Below, in pieces: positions 16,830 to 25,785 of a DNA stretch of 64,000 nt (its first letter is position 1; each line of letters opens with the position of its first letter). The stretch is taken from assembly GCA_963824415.1 (NCBI GenBank), contig CAWGPM010000005.1:1-64000 (forward strand). Direction: 5' to 3'. The notes beneath the pieces were generated by a model. That model was not told the origin of the DNA, did not search any database, and saw nothing but the letters and a program-made list of their open reading frames with translations. The stretch is from JABDQA01 sp963824415. Its GTDB lineage: Bacteria > Desulfobacterota > Desulfobulbia > Desulfobulbales > Desulfocapsaceae. The position numbers and the translations under genes are program-made.

Positions 16830-18185
16830 TTATTTATAATCGCTTTTATCCAATCCGTGTTTGCGCATTTTGTCTGATAGGGTTTTGCGCGGAATAGAGA
16901 GGGCCTCCATAACCTCTTTTATTGATCCATTGCAGGTGGATAGCGCCTGCTCAATCAAACTTCTCTCGAAATTATCAACCTGCTGGGCCAGACTGGAATG
17001 ATCAGCTCTGGCGGTGTCGGACATCAATTTGTCAAGTGACCAGCCATTCTGGGCGCCAAGCAGAACGTATCGTTCAGCAACGTTTCTGAGTTCCCGGACA
17101 TTGCCCGGCCAGGGGTGGCCAATCAGCAGATGCATCTGGCTGCTGTCCGGCAGCGGCACCTCGTATTGATAGCGGTGCGCTGCTACCAATATGAAATGAT
17201 GGAACAGCAGCGCAATATCCTCGCGCCGTTCTCTGAGAGGGGGCACTCTGAGCTTGACGACGTTGAGCCGGTAATAGAGATCTTCCCGAAAACTCCCTGA
17301 TCGGGACATTTCCTTGAGATCTTTTTTGGCTGCCGCAACAACCCGCAGATCAAGAGAAATCGTTTGGTTGGAGCCAAGCCGTTCAATGGTGCGCTCCTGT
17401 AGGACCCGCAAAAGGTGCACCTGGACCTGAAGCGGCATCGATTCGATTTCATCGAGCAGGATAGTTCCCCCATTAGATTGTTCGAATTTACCGATGCGCT
17501 TCTCCCGGGCATCGGTAAAAGCGCCGGCTTCATGTCCGAACAGCTCGCTCTCAATAAGTGATCCCGGGACAGCCCCACAGTTAACCGCGACAAAGTTCTT
17601 TCTCTTTCTGCTGCTCAACTCGTGCAGAGAACGGGCCACGAGTTCTTTTCCAGTACCGGTTTCACCGGTGATGAGGACATCGGCGCCGGTGTCGGCGATT
17701 TGGGCAATGGTAATTCGCAGATTTTCGATTTCAGCAGTCTTGCCGATAATTCTGGGTCCTGGTGTCCTCTGGGCCTCCAGTTCCCTTCTCAGATTTCTGT
17801 TTTCAAGCGTCAGCGCCCTTTTTTCGAGGGCCCGGCGTACGGTCTTGACCAGCCGTTCGGCGGAATAAGGCTTTTCAATAAAGTCGTAGGCACCGTCGCG
17901 CATGGCCTGCACTGCGGTGGAGATATCGCCGTGACCGGTGATCAGAATGACCGGCAGATCCTGGTCTTTGGCATGTATTTCATTGAGAAACTGCAGCCCG
18001 TCCATCTTCGGCAGGCGAATATCACAGACCACAACCCCGGGCCAGTTCTTGTCCACTGCTTCGAGTCCCTCTTCAGCGCTGGCGAAGCAGGTGACATCGA
18101 TATCGGCCAGTTCCAGGGTCTGGGTATTGGCTTGGCGGATATGCTTTTCGTCGTCAATGAAGATAACGAGGTTGTTAGGTTTCAT
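16830..18185 (-). CDS. dctD: Sigma-54-dependent response regulator, DctD-like
   Basis: A 451-residue NtrC-family activator. The receiver domain (1-120) has the acidic pair DDE at 11-13, phosphoacceptor Asp55 in VVVCDIRLPKMDG and the conserved lysine in EKPYSAERLV. The AAA+ domain has Walker A GETGTGKE, a GAFTDA loop in place of the textbook GAFTGA (a variant seen in the DctD branch), and Walker B ILLDEIES. The C-terminal Fis-type helix-turn-helix includes NGSIKEVMEALSIPRKTLSDKMRKHG. It should activate dctPQM through sigma-54 when phosphorylated by the adjacent DctB-like kinase, whose gene it overlaps by 4 bases. Confidence 0.92.
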   Translation of the reverse strand: MKPNNLVIFIDDEKHIRQANTQTLELADIDVTCFASAEEGLEAVDKNWPGVVVCDIRLPKMDGLQFLNEIHAKDQDLPVILITGHGDISTAVQAMRDGAYDFIEKPYSAERLVKTVRRALEKRALTLENRNLRRELEAQRTPGPRIIGKTAEIENLRITIAQIADTGADVLITGETGTGKELVARSLHELSSRKRKNFVAVNCGAVPGSLIESELFGHEAGAFTDAREKRIGKFEQSNGGTILLDEIESMPLQVQVHLLRVLQERTIERLGSNQTISLDLRVVAAAKKDLKEMSRSGSFREDLYYRLNVVKLRVPPLRERREDIALLFHHFILVAAHRYQYEVPLPDSSQMHLLIGHPWPGNVRELRNVAERYVLLGAQNGWSLDKLMSDTARADHSSLAQQVDNFERSLIEQALSTCNGSIKEVMEALSIPRKTLSDKMRKHGLDKSDYK

Positions 18186-20038
18186 ATTGATGTTTCAACT
18201 GCTGCAAGAGTGATATCAAAACGAGTGGAACCGGAAGAGGATTGCACCGTTATTTCACCCCCCATTTCTTTCAGAATCCGTTCGGTGATAGTCAGGCCAA
18301 GCCCAAGTCCCTGGCCCGATTGCTTGGTGGTGAAAAATGGATCAAAAACCCGCGCCAGATCCTCCGGCGCAATGCCAGGACCGAAATCCTCTACCGTGAT
18401 GTTCACCTTGTCACCGGTTCTTCGGGCCCGCACCACGATCTGTTTGAGTTTACAATTTTCCATGGCCTGCATTGCGTTGCTCAGGAGGTTGACCATAACC
18501 TGCTGGAGTAGAACCTGATTGGCATAAATTGTAAGATTTTCAGGTTCTATGTCGAGTTTGATATCAATTTCTGTCTTTTTAAGCACCGGCGAGATGATTT
18601 CAAGGGCTCCGTCGATGGCGCCATGCAGCGGGACTATATCGAGCTTGCCGCTGCTTTTTCTGGAAAATTCCTTAAGCTGAAGACCAAGCTGAGCCATCCG
18701 GTCGGTCAACTCGCCGATCTGGCTCATATTCCACATTGCTTCATCCTGGCGGCCCTTTTCCAGAAGCTGCCTGGCGTTATCGCTGTAGCTGCGAATTGCC
18801 GCCAGCGGTTGATTCAACTCGTGATTGATGCCCGCCGACATCTGACCGAGCGTCGCCATCTTGGCGGTGTGAACCAGTTCAGATCTGGTTTTATTGAGAA
18901 CATCTTCTGTTTTTTTACGATCTTGAATTTCTTTGATGAGCTGCTTGTTGGCATCGACCAGTTCCGAAGTGCGCTCGTTGACTCTACTCTCCAGCAGCTC
19001 GTTGGCTTCCTGCAGGGCTCTTCTGGCTTGATCCTCGATGCGTTTAAGCTCTGCCAGACGATGCCTGCGCTGTTGGAAAAGTATGAGAAATAAAAATCCC
19101 AATAAAAAACCGGTTCCAACCAAAACATTGGTCTCTACAACTTTTTTTCGCAGTGATTTGACATTTGACAAGATCTGTACGTTCCAGCCGGCCTCCTCCA
19201 TAAAGTGATTCTGTTGGAGATATGTTACGGTAGTTCCATTGGAATCAACCAGATTGATTACGGTTCCAAAAGGATACTTTTTTACACCCTCGATCAACAG
19301 CGGTTCCAGATCGGAATCGGGATACCGCCTGCTTTTTTTTACCAGATCCTTAGTTGTCTCATCAAGTTGGCCTAAGGTTTTGAAACGCCAGCCAGAATAC
19401 GTGGTGATAAAAATTACATTGTCGGGGTCGGTCACCAAAAATGTTTCATCATGATGCCCCCAATCTTCCTCCACGTGATCTATATTGATTTTGATCACCA
19501 CTGCCCCAATGATTTCATTATCCCGGCGCACCGGATAGGCGAAATAGTAGCCACGCTTGATCGAGGTGGTACCAAGCGCGAAGTAGCGTCCCAGGTGCCC
19601 CTTCATGGCCTGCTGGAAATAAGGCCGGTAGGAAAAATTCCTGCCAACGAACGGATGCTCCTCCTGCCAGTTGCTGGCTGCAATGGTCAGACCTTCCTTG
19701 TCCATCAGGTAGGTGTCGGCGGATTTGCTGATCTCGTTGATAGTCTGCAGATAGCGGTTGAAGGCCTCGATACGCTCTCTGCCTCCTGGATTGAGTAGAA
19801 AATTGACCAGTTGTTTATCCCGGGCGAGCATTTCCGGAAGACTTTCATATTTTTCCAATACGCCCCTGAGATAGGTGACGAAAAGCTGCAACCTGATGGA
19901 GCCTTCCTGGGAAAGTTCTTCAAGTCCGCGTTTGTAGGTAATCGTGGATACACCGAACAGCACCATGACCATCAGCGCAATGAGCGTAATCCAGCCGCTT
20001 ACCGAACGAAAGGCCAAAAAGCGGTTGAGGCTGCTCAT
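18182..20038 (-). CDS. dctB: Sensor histidine kinase, DctB-like
   Basis: A 618-residue membrane kinase. A first transmembrane helix (about 15-35) and a second (about 300-320) flank a periplasmic double-Cache-type sensor region that includes TYLMDKEGLTIAASNW, GRNFSYRPYFQQAM and the ligand-pocket-like GYYFAYPVRR. A coiled linker leads to the phosphoacceptor site GINHELNQPLAAIRSYSDNA and an HATPase domain with NLLSNAMQAM, VEDFGPGI and GLGLGLTI boxes. This arrangement matches DctB, which senses C4-dicarboxylates in the periplasm and phosphorylates DctD. It is immediately upstream of and overlaps dctD. Confidence 0.9.
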   Translation of the reverse strand: MSSLNRFLAFRSVSGWITLIALMVMVLFGVSTITYKRGLEELSQEGSIRLQLFVTYLRGVLEKYESLPEMLARDKQLVNFLLNPGGRERIEAFNRYLQTINEISKSADTYLMDKEGLTIAASNWQEEHPFVGRNFSYRPYFQQAMKGHLGRYFALGTTSIKRGYYFAYPVRRDNEIIGAVVIKINIDHVEEDWGHHDETFLVTDPDNVIFITTYSGWRFKTLGQLDETTKDLVKKSRRYPDSDLEPLLIEGVKKYPFGTVINLVDSNGTTVTYLQQNHFMEEAGWNVQILSNVKSLRKKVVETNVLVGTGFLLGFLFLILFQQRRHRLAELKRIEDQARRALQEANELLESRVNERTSELVDANKQLIKEIQDRKKTEDVLNKTRSELVHTAKMATLGQMSAGINHELNQPLAAIRSYSDNARQLLEKGRQDEAMWNMSQIGELTDRMAQLGLQLKEFSRKSSGKLDIVPLHGAIDGALEIISPVLKKTEIDIKLDIEPENLTIYANQVLLQQVMVNLLSNAMQAMENCKLKQIVVRARRTGDKVNITVEDFGPGIAPEDLARVFDPFFTTKQSGQGLGLGLTITERILKEMGGEITVQSSSGSTRFDITLAAVETSI

Positions 20039-20115
20039 CTTTTTCTCCAGATTATTTTCCAGACAGGGCTTTACTGCAGCCTATCCTTCTGAAAGCAGAA
20101 GTACCGGTAAAAGCT

Positions 20116-21708
20116 TCAGCGAACAGGGATCAGCTTTTCTGCAAGCAGCGCTTTGACATCGCAGATGCGTACTTCTTCACGATGAAAAATGCCGGCCGCC
20201 AGGCCCGCCTCGGCATCGGTCCGGCTGAACATCTGGTAAAAATGAGCAGCGCTGCCCGCCCCGCTCGAAGCGATCACCGGTATCGAAACCGCATCCCTGA
20301 CATGACCAATCAGTTCAAGGTCAAATCCGCTGTTGGTGCCATCCTTGTCTATGCAGTTTAATAAAATCTCTCCTGCGCCAAGTTTCTCACAGGCGGTGAC
20401 GAGTTCGATCACATCCAGATCCCGCCCTTCCCTGCCCCCTTTTACAGTGCATTGATACCAGCAATATTTCTCACCACCGGGACCGGGCTCTTCGGTCTCA
20501 ATCGTATGATGGCTGGTCTGCCCGGGGGATTGTACATAGACCCTTCGCGGGTCGACAGAGATGACCACCGCCTGCGCGCCATAGACCTGCGAAATCTGCT
20601 CGATCGAACTGGTACCCGAAGCTTTGCCGCTTCTGCGATAATTCTCTGCAATATAGACCGCATCGCTGCCGATGGAGATCTTGTCGGCCCCCGAGCGAAA
20701 ATATTCGGAGGCCACCTCGAGTGAGTTGTGAAAGGTCCCTTGCGAATCGGTGAATTCGCGGATACCACCGCCGATGGTCAGCGGTACGAAAACCTTTTCA
20801 GAGGTTTTTTTCAAGACGTCGAGCATCGGCTGATCGGTAAGCGGAAAATCCCTGAAACCAGTGATGTTCAAAAAGGTGATCTCGTCTGCGCCTTCCTCGA
20901 AATAGCGGCTGGCCAACTCCACCGGTTTGCCGAGATTGCGAACCTCTCCCGACTCCCGCACATCGTACTGGTCGCCCTTGGTTACCACCAGGTCACCCTG
21001 GTCATTGCTGCGCACATCGAGACAGGCGATAATGCGTTTGGCGATCTGGGTTTTGGGGATCTTTTTAAGTGTATCGGCGGGATTGTTCGATACCGTTATG
21101 CGCTCTTCCTCGACAAAATGCTTTAAAATGTTCAGACCTGCGGTTCCGCTTTTTTCGGGATGAAACTGAAAGGCCGCGACATTTCCTTCACATATGGCCG
21201 AGACGAATTCCTCTCCGTAATCGGTGGCGGCCAGGCGCCACTGCTCCGGGACATTGTCCAGTAAGCCGTGATATGAATGGACAAAGTACATCTTCTCGCC
21301 CTTATAGTCCTGGAACAGGGAACAGGATTTTTCCAGCTTGATATCGTTCCAACCGATATGCGGAACTGACAGGGGCGATACGCTGAAACGCTTGACCTGA
21401 CCAGGCAATACACCAAGTCCCGCTATCCCGGGGGATTCTTCGCTGCCTTCGAAAAATGCCTGCAGCGCAACGCAAATACCCAGGAAGGGCCGGTTCTGCC
21501 GGATTCGCTCCAACAGCGGTTCAACATAACCGTCCTTTACCAGCTGGGACATGACCAGTCCAAAGCTGCCGACTCCGGGAAACACCAGCTTGTCTGCCTT
21601 GATCACATCGTCGGCGGAAACCGCATCCTTTACCTGGCAGCCCAGTTTTATCAGCGCATTGCGCACGCTTCTGACGTTGCCTGCACCGTAGTCAAGTATG
21701 GTTATCAT
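20116..21708 (-). CDS. hisHF: Fused imidazole glycerol phosphate synthase (HisH-HisF, HIS7-like)
   Basis: A 530-residue fusion of the glutamine amidotransferase HisH (1-200) and the cyclase HisF (about 220-530), making IGP and AICAR in histidine biosynthesis. The amidotransferase triad is Cys79 (in LGICVALQ), His183 and Glu185 (FHPEKSG). The cyclase starts with KRIIACLDVR (catalytic Asp231) and has the second Asp in VISVDPRRVYV. A long insert ending YCWYQCTVKGGREGRDLDVIEL is characteristic of the fused plant and fungal HIS7 enzymes rather than bacterial HisF. The fused form and this insert are unusual for bacteria, where hisH and hisF are normally separate. A sigma-70-like promoter lies upstream. 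Confidence 0.9.
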   Translation of the reverse strand: MITILDYGAGNVRSVRNALIKLGCQVKDAVSADDVIKADKLVFPGVGSFGLVMSQLVKDGYVEPLLERIRQNRPFLGICVALQAFFEGSEESPGIAGLGVLPGQVKRFSVSPLSVPHIGWNDIKLEKSCSLFQDYKGEKMYFVHSYHGLLDNVPEQWRLAATDYGEEFVSAICEGNVAAFQFHPEKSGTAGLNILKHFVEEERITVSNNPADTLKKIPKTQIAKRIIACLDVRSNDQGDLVVTKGDQYDVRESGEVRNLGKPVELASRYFEEGADEITFLNITGFRDFPLTDQPMLDVLKKTSEKVFVPLTIGGGIREFTDSQGTFHNSLEVASEYFRSGADKISIGSDAVYIAENYRRSGKASGTSSIEQISQVYGAQAVVISVDPRRVYVQSPGQTSHHTIETEEPGPGGEKYCWYQCTVKGGREGRDLDVIELVTACEKLGAGEILLNCIDKDGTNSGFDLELIGHVRDAVSIPVIASSGAGSAAHFYQMFSRTDAEAGLAAGIFHREEVRICDVKALLAEKLIPVR

Positions 21709-21759
21709 GGTAAATCATTTTCTCTTAGTATTGATAATTGGGATCCAGCTTCCAGATTG

Positions 21760-21789
21760 AATATATTGACAACTTGGCAGGAGCGTCAA
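21760..21789 (-). promoter_or_regulatory. Sigma-70-type promoter upstream of hisHF (candidate)
   Basis: On the minus strand TTGACG (plus 21784-21789) and TATATT (plus 21760-21765) are separated by 18 bases, close to the -35 and -10 consensus, 52 bases before the hisHF start. It would separate hisHF transcription from the cbi operon upstream. Confidence 0.5.
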
Positions 21790-21824
21790 TCTATAAAAGG
21801 CCGAGGCGTCAGGCTAATACCTTG

Positions 21825-22643
21825 TCAGATCGTTTCGTCCCTGTCCCCTTCAATGCTGTTTCTGGCCGCATGACTGAAGGATTTGTCATAGAGCTTGGAC
21901 AGTGCGCGCAGCGGCGTTTGCCCAAATACCTGCCCCACACAGATCAATGCTGTTTTGGTGATATTTTCAGTCCGTACTTTTTCGGCGATATCAGCCAGTG
22001 TGCCAGTCACGATTTTCTGATCCGGCCAGGTGGCTCTCATCACCACCGAAACCGGCGTGTGCTGCTCATATCCACCGCCGGTCAGCTCAGAGACGACTTC
22101 ATCGATCATTGCCACCGAGAGAAATATAACCATGGTGGAGCGATGGGCCGCGAAGCTGGCCAGTGATTCGGCCTCGGGTACCGGTGTGCGTCCTCCTCTG
22201 CGGGTAATGATCACGCTCTGGCTTACCTCGGGCAGCGTCAACTCTGCCTCGAGCGCAGCCGCGGCGCCAAAAGCAGAGCTCACCCCGGGTACGATTTCAT
22301 AATTGATCGAGGCCTCGTCCAGCGCTGCCATCTGTTCCTTGATTGCACCGTAAAGGCAGGGATCCCCTGTATGGACGCGGGCCACGTCGCCGCCTGCCCG
22401 GCAGGTATTGACCATGAGTTCGACGATCTCTTCAAGGTGCAGCCCGGCGGAATCATGCAGTGGAGCTTTACATCCGGCAAACAAAGCCGGGTTCACCAGA
22501 CTGCCTGCGTAGATGATGCAGGCAGCACGCTCGATAAGTCGCTGGCCTCTGAGGGTTATCAGATCGGGAGCACCAGGGCCGGCGCCGATAAAGAAAACGG
22601 TTCCGGTTTTTATTTCCTCGTAGTGTGTCATCGGTTTCTGCAC
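21825..22643 (-). CDS. cbiF: Cobalt-precorrin-4 C11-methyltransferase
   Basis: A 272-residue SAM-dependent tetrapyrrole methylase of the CobM/CbiF branch, which methylates C11 of (cobalt-)precorrin-4 in cobalamin ring assembly. Motifs are VFFIGAGPGAPDLITLRG near 13, YAGSLVNPALF near 45, VARVHTGDPCLYGAIKEQM near 97 and YEIVPGVSSAFGAAAALE near 125. The start overlaps the end of cbiET by 16 bases, and cbiD precedes that, so cbiD-cbiET-cbiF is one operon. The presence of cbiD nearby points to the anaerobic early-cobalt pathway. Confidence 0.92.
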   Translation of the reverse strand: MQKPMTHYEEIKTGTVFFIGAGPGAPDLITLRGQRLIERAACIIYAGSLVNPALFAGCKAPLHDSAGLHLEEIVELMVNTCRAGGDVARVHTGDPCLYGAIKEQMAALDEASINYEIVPGVSSAFGAAAALEAELTLPEVSQSVIITRRGGRTPVPEAESLASFAAHRSTMVIFLSVAMIDEVVSELTGGGYEQHTPVSVVMRATWPDQKIVTGTLADIAEKVRTENITKTALICVGQVFGQTPLRALSKLYDKSFSHAARNSIEGDRDETI

Positions 22644-23863
22644 CCGCGGATAATGTGAATGGTATTCAACCGGGCTTTCTCCTCTGCCGGATAGCTCCGG
22701 CGTACCACCTGAATCTCCGATATATCGACAGTAAAGCCATGCCGATGCAGCAGTTCCGGGCCGCGCTGTGCAGTTTGCTCGAGTACCGCAGTAACCACAA
22801 CAATACCATCTTCTGCAACCACTTCAGCCAGATGGGCGATGATGCCATCAAGCGCACCGCCGCTGCCGCCGACAAATACCCGATCAGGCCTGGGCAGATC
22901 GGCCAGAGCCTGCGGAGCACTTCCGCTTACCATAATGAGGTTTCGGCACTGATACCGTTTTTTATTGCGTTCGATATTGCTCAATTGGGCGCTGCTTTTT
23001 TCTATTGCATAGATGAGCAGCGCTGGGTGCAGCCTGGCCGCTTCAATGCCAATCGAGCCGGAGCCTGCCCCTACATCCCAGAACACTCCCCGATCTGGCA
23101 ACTGAAGCCTGTGAATAACAGTGCTGCGCACCTCATCCTTGGTAATCAGTCCCCGGCTGTGGTCGATCTCGGACTCGCTCAGCCCAAATTTGTAACGGTG
23201 ACTGTTCTCAACTGCCTTGGGGTTTTGATAGATAAGGCAATTGGGCTGGCTAAATTGCATGCGGGCGATTTGAACAGGTGCTCCGGACACCAGCTGCTCA
23301 TCTTCAGTCCCGAGACGGACGCCGACATGCAATATGCAGGTGGCAAGTTCATCTTCGCTCAACCTGCTGATCAGGTGCTGGGCAATCTGAGTCGGGGTGT
23401 TTTTCGGATCAGTGAAGATAAAGAGTTTCTCGGCGTTGAGCTTGGTATCGAGAAGACTCATATCTCGACCGTGGAGACTGATGAATTCAGCATCCTGCCA
23501 GACCATGCCGAAACGTGCAAAACAGGTCTGCATAGACGAAACAGCCGGCAGAAAGCGAATCTTTAAATTCGGGAACCGCTCCTTGAGCCGCTTGCCGATG
23601 CCATAAAACAAAGGGTCACCGCTGGTCAGAATGACGATAGCAGCAGCTTCATACAAGACTTCAATTCGGGAAAAACAGACATCGAGCGGCGTCACGGGTA
23701 TCCAGTTTGATTCATCGAAACCGACTATGGTTTGCTTGACCAAATCGAGCATCGAATGCGAGCATACCAGGTGACAAGGTGATGATTCAAGTATCCGCTG
23801 AACGGATTCAGGCAGTCTTTGAGCACTTACTCCAGCCACAAAAATTTCAGTCATGGTTATCAC
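22628..23863 (-). CDS. cbiET: Precorrin-6Y methyltransferase/decarboxylase, CbiE-CbiT fusion
   Basis: A 411-residue bifunctional protein (CobL-like). Residues 1-210 are the CbiE tetrapyrrole methylase with LTSGDPLFYGIGKRL and ISLHGRDMSL. Residues 220-411 are the CbiT Rossmann methyltransferase/decarboxylase with KDEVRSTVIHRLQL, then the SAM motif WDVGAGSGSIGIEAARL and FVGGSGGALD. Together they methylate C5 and C15 and decarboxylate the acetate side chain on ring C. It overlaps cbiD upstream by 4 bases (ATGA) and cbiF downstream by 16 bases. Confidence 0.93.
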   Translation of the reverse strand: MITMTEIFVAGVSAQRLPESVQRILESSPCHLVCSHSMLDLVKQTIVGFDESNWIPVTPLDVCFSRIEVLYEAAAIVILTSGDPLFYGIGKRLKERFPNLKIRFLPAVSSMQTCFARFGMVWQDAEFISLHGRDMSLLDTKLNAEKLFIFTDPKNTPTQIAQHLISRLSEDELATCILHVGVRLGTEDEQLVSGAPVQIARMQFSQPNCLIYQNPKAVENSHRYKFGLSESEIDHSRGLITKDEVRSTVIHRLQLPDRGVFWDVGAGSGSIGIEAARLHPALLIYAIEKSSAQLSNIERNKKRYQCRNLIMVSGSAPQALADLPRPDRVFVGGSGGALDGIIAHLAEVVAEDGIVVVTAVLEQTAQRGPELLHRHGFTVDISEIQVVRRSYPAEEKARLNTIHIIRGCRNR

Positions 23864-24948
23864 GTCATGCGGCTGCAGATCAGTTTTCCGCTGCCGTAAA
23901 CCAGATGAATGGTAACCTCAATGCCCGCCAAACTCCGATACCGTCTCGCAGCATAGTCGCAGATCAGGTGAATGGTGCCGGAGGCCTCCATGGCCATAAG
24001 TCGGTCAAGTATTTCCCTTGCGGTGTTGGCATCCTGAATTTTCTCGACGAGCCGCCGATCGATGCCCTGCTCGAGAAAAAATTCGCAGATCTGTTTTTTG
24101 TCGATAACGCCATGCCGCACATGGGTCTGTCCATGCCCCATGGCACCTTTTAAGAGCTTGGCCCACATGGTTGCCACATGCACCCGGCTGAACTGATGCT
24201 TGTGCAATTCGTGCAGGGAAAAATCGAGATAATCACCCATCATCACCAGGGCCTCCTCCGGCGGTCTAAGCAATTTCTGTACACAACGCTCAGAGGTGCG
24301 CCCGGTCGACAAAATAATCTCCCCGACGCCATTGGCAGCCGCCACATCCATGGACGATGATATGGTCATCGTCCAGGCCTCGGTCGAGATCGGTCGAACA
24401 ATGCCGGTGGTGCCCAGTATCGATATGCCGCCCACAATGCCAAGGCGCGCATTGAGAGTTTTTTCAGCCAGTACTTCTCCAGCAGGTACGATGATTTCAA
24501 CCTGAATAAGCTGATTTTCAGGCAATGGGTTGTCCGCAAGGACTGCGGCAATATTTTGCCGGATCATCTTTTGCGGAACCGGATTGATGGCCGGTTCACC
24601 AACCGCCACCGCCAGCCCCGGTTTGGTAACCAGGCCGACACCGGTGCCGCCGCGAATTTCGATCTCAGGCTGTTTTTGACTGGAACGCTTAACAAGGCTG
24701 ACCTCAGCTTCAATTCTGGCACCGTTGGTAACATCCGGATCATCGCCCGCATCCTTGATCACCCCGCCAGCGCCGAAATTATGTGCGTATCTGGAGTCGA
24801 TAACTTCAAATTCGACCATAGAATCATCGGGAAAGACGATTTCGACCTGCCCTACCCGTTTGCTCTGAAACATCGCCAGAGCAGCCGCCTTTGCAGCCGC
24901 CGCGGCACAGGCACCGGTGGTATAACCAGATCTCAGTTTTTTTCCCAT
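23860..24948 (-). CDS. cbiD: Cobalt-precorrin-5B C1-methyltransferase
   Basis: A 362-residue CbiD, which methylates C1 in the anaerobic cobalamin pathway and is absent from the aerobic route, so it is the marker for pathway type. The N-terminus LRSGYTTGACAAAAAKAAA and the later GVGLVTKPGLAVAVGEPAINPVP and TTGIVRPIS segments are characteristic. First gene of a three-gene operon with cbiET and cbiF. No cobalamin riboswitch is apparent between it and the upstream tRNA; the intervening DNA is mostly a terminator. Confidence 0.94.
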   Translation of the reverse strand: MGKKLRSGYTTGACAAAAAKAAALAMFQSKRVGQVEIVFPDDSMVEFEVIDSRYAHNFGAGGVIKDAGDDPDVTNGARIEAEVSLVKRSSQKQPEIEIRGGTGVGLVTKPGLAVAVGEPAINPVPQKMIRQNIAAVLADNPLPENQLIQVEIIVPAGEVLAEKTLNARLGIVGGISILGTTGIVRPISTEAWTMTISSSMDVAAANGVGEIILSTGRTSERCVQKLLRPPEEALVMMGDYLDFSLHELHKHQFSRVHVATMWAKLLKGAMGHGQTHVRHGVIDKKQICEFFLEQGIDRRLVEKIQDANTAREILDRLMAMEASGTIHLICDYAARRYRSLAGIEVTIHLVYGSGKLICSRMT

Positions 24949-25004
24949 TGGTGGAAAAAGTCAGCTTAGTGAAAACGTGATTGATGTTTAAACTCTTTGT
25001 TTCC

Positions 25005-25045
25005 AAAAGAAAAAGCCGCTTCCCGTAGGGAGCGGCTTTTTTGTC
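25005..25045. terminator. Bidirectional intrinsic terminator below tRNA-Pro
   Basis: GCCGCTtCCC-GTA-GGGAGCGGC forms a strong hairpin with one bulge, at about 25014-25037. It is followed by TTTTTT on the plus strand and by TTTTTCTTTT on the minus strand. On the minus strand it ends the tRNA-Pro transcript before cbiD. Confidence 0.8.
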
Positions 25046-25100
25046 TTGCTAGCAAGCTACAAAGTTTCGTGCGCTTTAGTTTTCCGTTCAGCTAAAATCG

Positions 25101-25177
25101 TGGTCGGGACGAGAGGATTTGAACCTCCGACCCCAGCGTCCCGAACGCTGTGCTCTACCAGACTGAGCCACGTCCCG
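25101..25177 (-). tRNA. tRNA-Pro (anticodon CGG)
   Basis: Read on the minus strand, acceptor arms CGGGACG and CGTCCCG pair fully, followed by discriminator A and an encoded CCA. The D arm contains GGCTCAGTCTGGTAGAGC, the anticodon stem CAGCG/CGCTG frames loop TTCGGGA (anticodon CGG), and the T arm has GGTTCAAATCC. Total 77 nt including CCA. Confidence 0.96.
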
Positions 25178-25243
25178 ACTTCAGCTTAAGCAATACAGAA
25201 CTTAACGGAACTTTTTAACGTGCCAGGAACTTCTGCTGATCAA

Positions 25244-25516
25244 TTAATTGATAGCGTCTGACAGCTTGCTGCCTGCTTTGAATTTGGCAACTTTTTTAGC
25301 TGGAATCTTGATGGATTTTCCAGTCTGGGGATTGCGTCCTGTGCGTGCACCCCTTTTGGCTACTGAGAAAGTTCCGAATCCTACCAGGGTCACCTTGTCG
25401 CCTTTTTTCAAAGCGTCGGCTACTGAGGTAAGCGTAGCGTTCAGAGCTTTTTCTGCTGCAGCTTTGCTGACGTCGGCTGCTCCTGCAATACTTTCAATCA
25501 GTTCCTTTTTGTTCAT
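25244..25516 (-). CDS. hup: HU family DNA-binding protein
   Basis: A 90-residue HU/IHF-family nucleoid protein. It starts MNKKELIESIAGAADVSK and has the dimer-core GDKVTLVGFGTFSVAKR and the DNA-clamping beta arm GRNPQTGKSIKIPAKKVAKFKAG, here recognisable by the RNPQTG tip with its intercalating proline. Homodimeric HU bends DNA without strong sequence preference. A GGAGG ribosome binding site lies just before the ATG, and a TTGACA -35 element is about 100 bases upstream. Single gene, no operon partner. Confidence 0.96.
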   Translation of the reverse strand: MNKKELIESIAGAADVSKAAAEKALNATLTSVADALKKGDKVTLVGFGTFSVAKRGARTGRNPQTGKSIKIPAKKVAKFKAGSKLSDAIN

Positions 25517-25591
25517 GAATTCCTCCCTGCTGTTTCATTCTTAGCTTGAAAACAGGCGCACTGCACTGTTCTCTTTCTCCTTGAGTATGAT

Positions 25592-25620
25592 GCTTTAATC
25601 AAACAAAAATCAATTGTCAA
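25592..25620 (-). promoter_or_regulatory. Possible hup promoter
   Basis: Minus strand shows a perfect -35 TTGACA (plus 25615-25620) followed after 17 bases by a weak -10, TAAAGC. It is 76 bases upstream of the HU start. Confidence 0.4.
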
Positions 25621-25785
25621 AAGAAAAAAGCCATACTTCTTGCCTAATGCGGGAATTGTTAATGGCTCCACAACCCTTGAGGAACGGGCCTCTTGAACCA
25701 TCAACTAAATTAGCATAATTGAATCAGATCGCTTAATCAAGAATTAAATAGCATCAAATTCAATGACTAATTGATTTGCCTATCC

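Noticed and set aside
24949..25100. Possible cobalamin riboswitch before cbiD
   Set aside because: The interval holds only the terminator and a short leader; no room or conserved B12-box-like sequence was seen.
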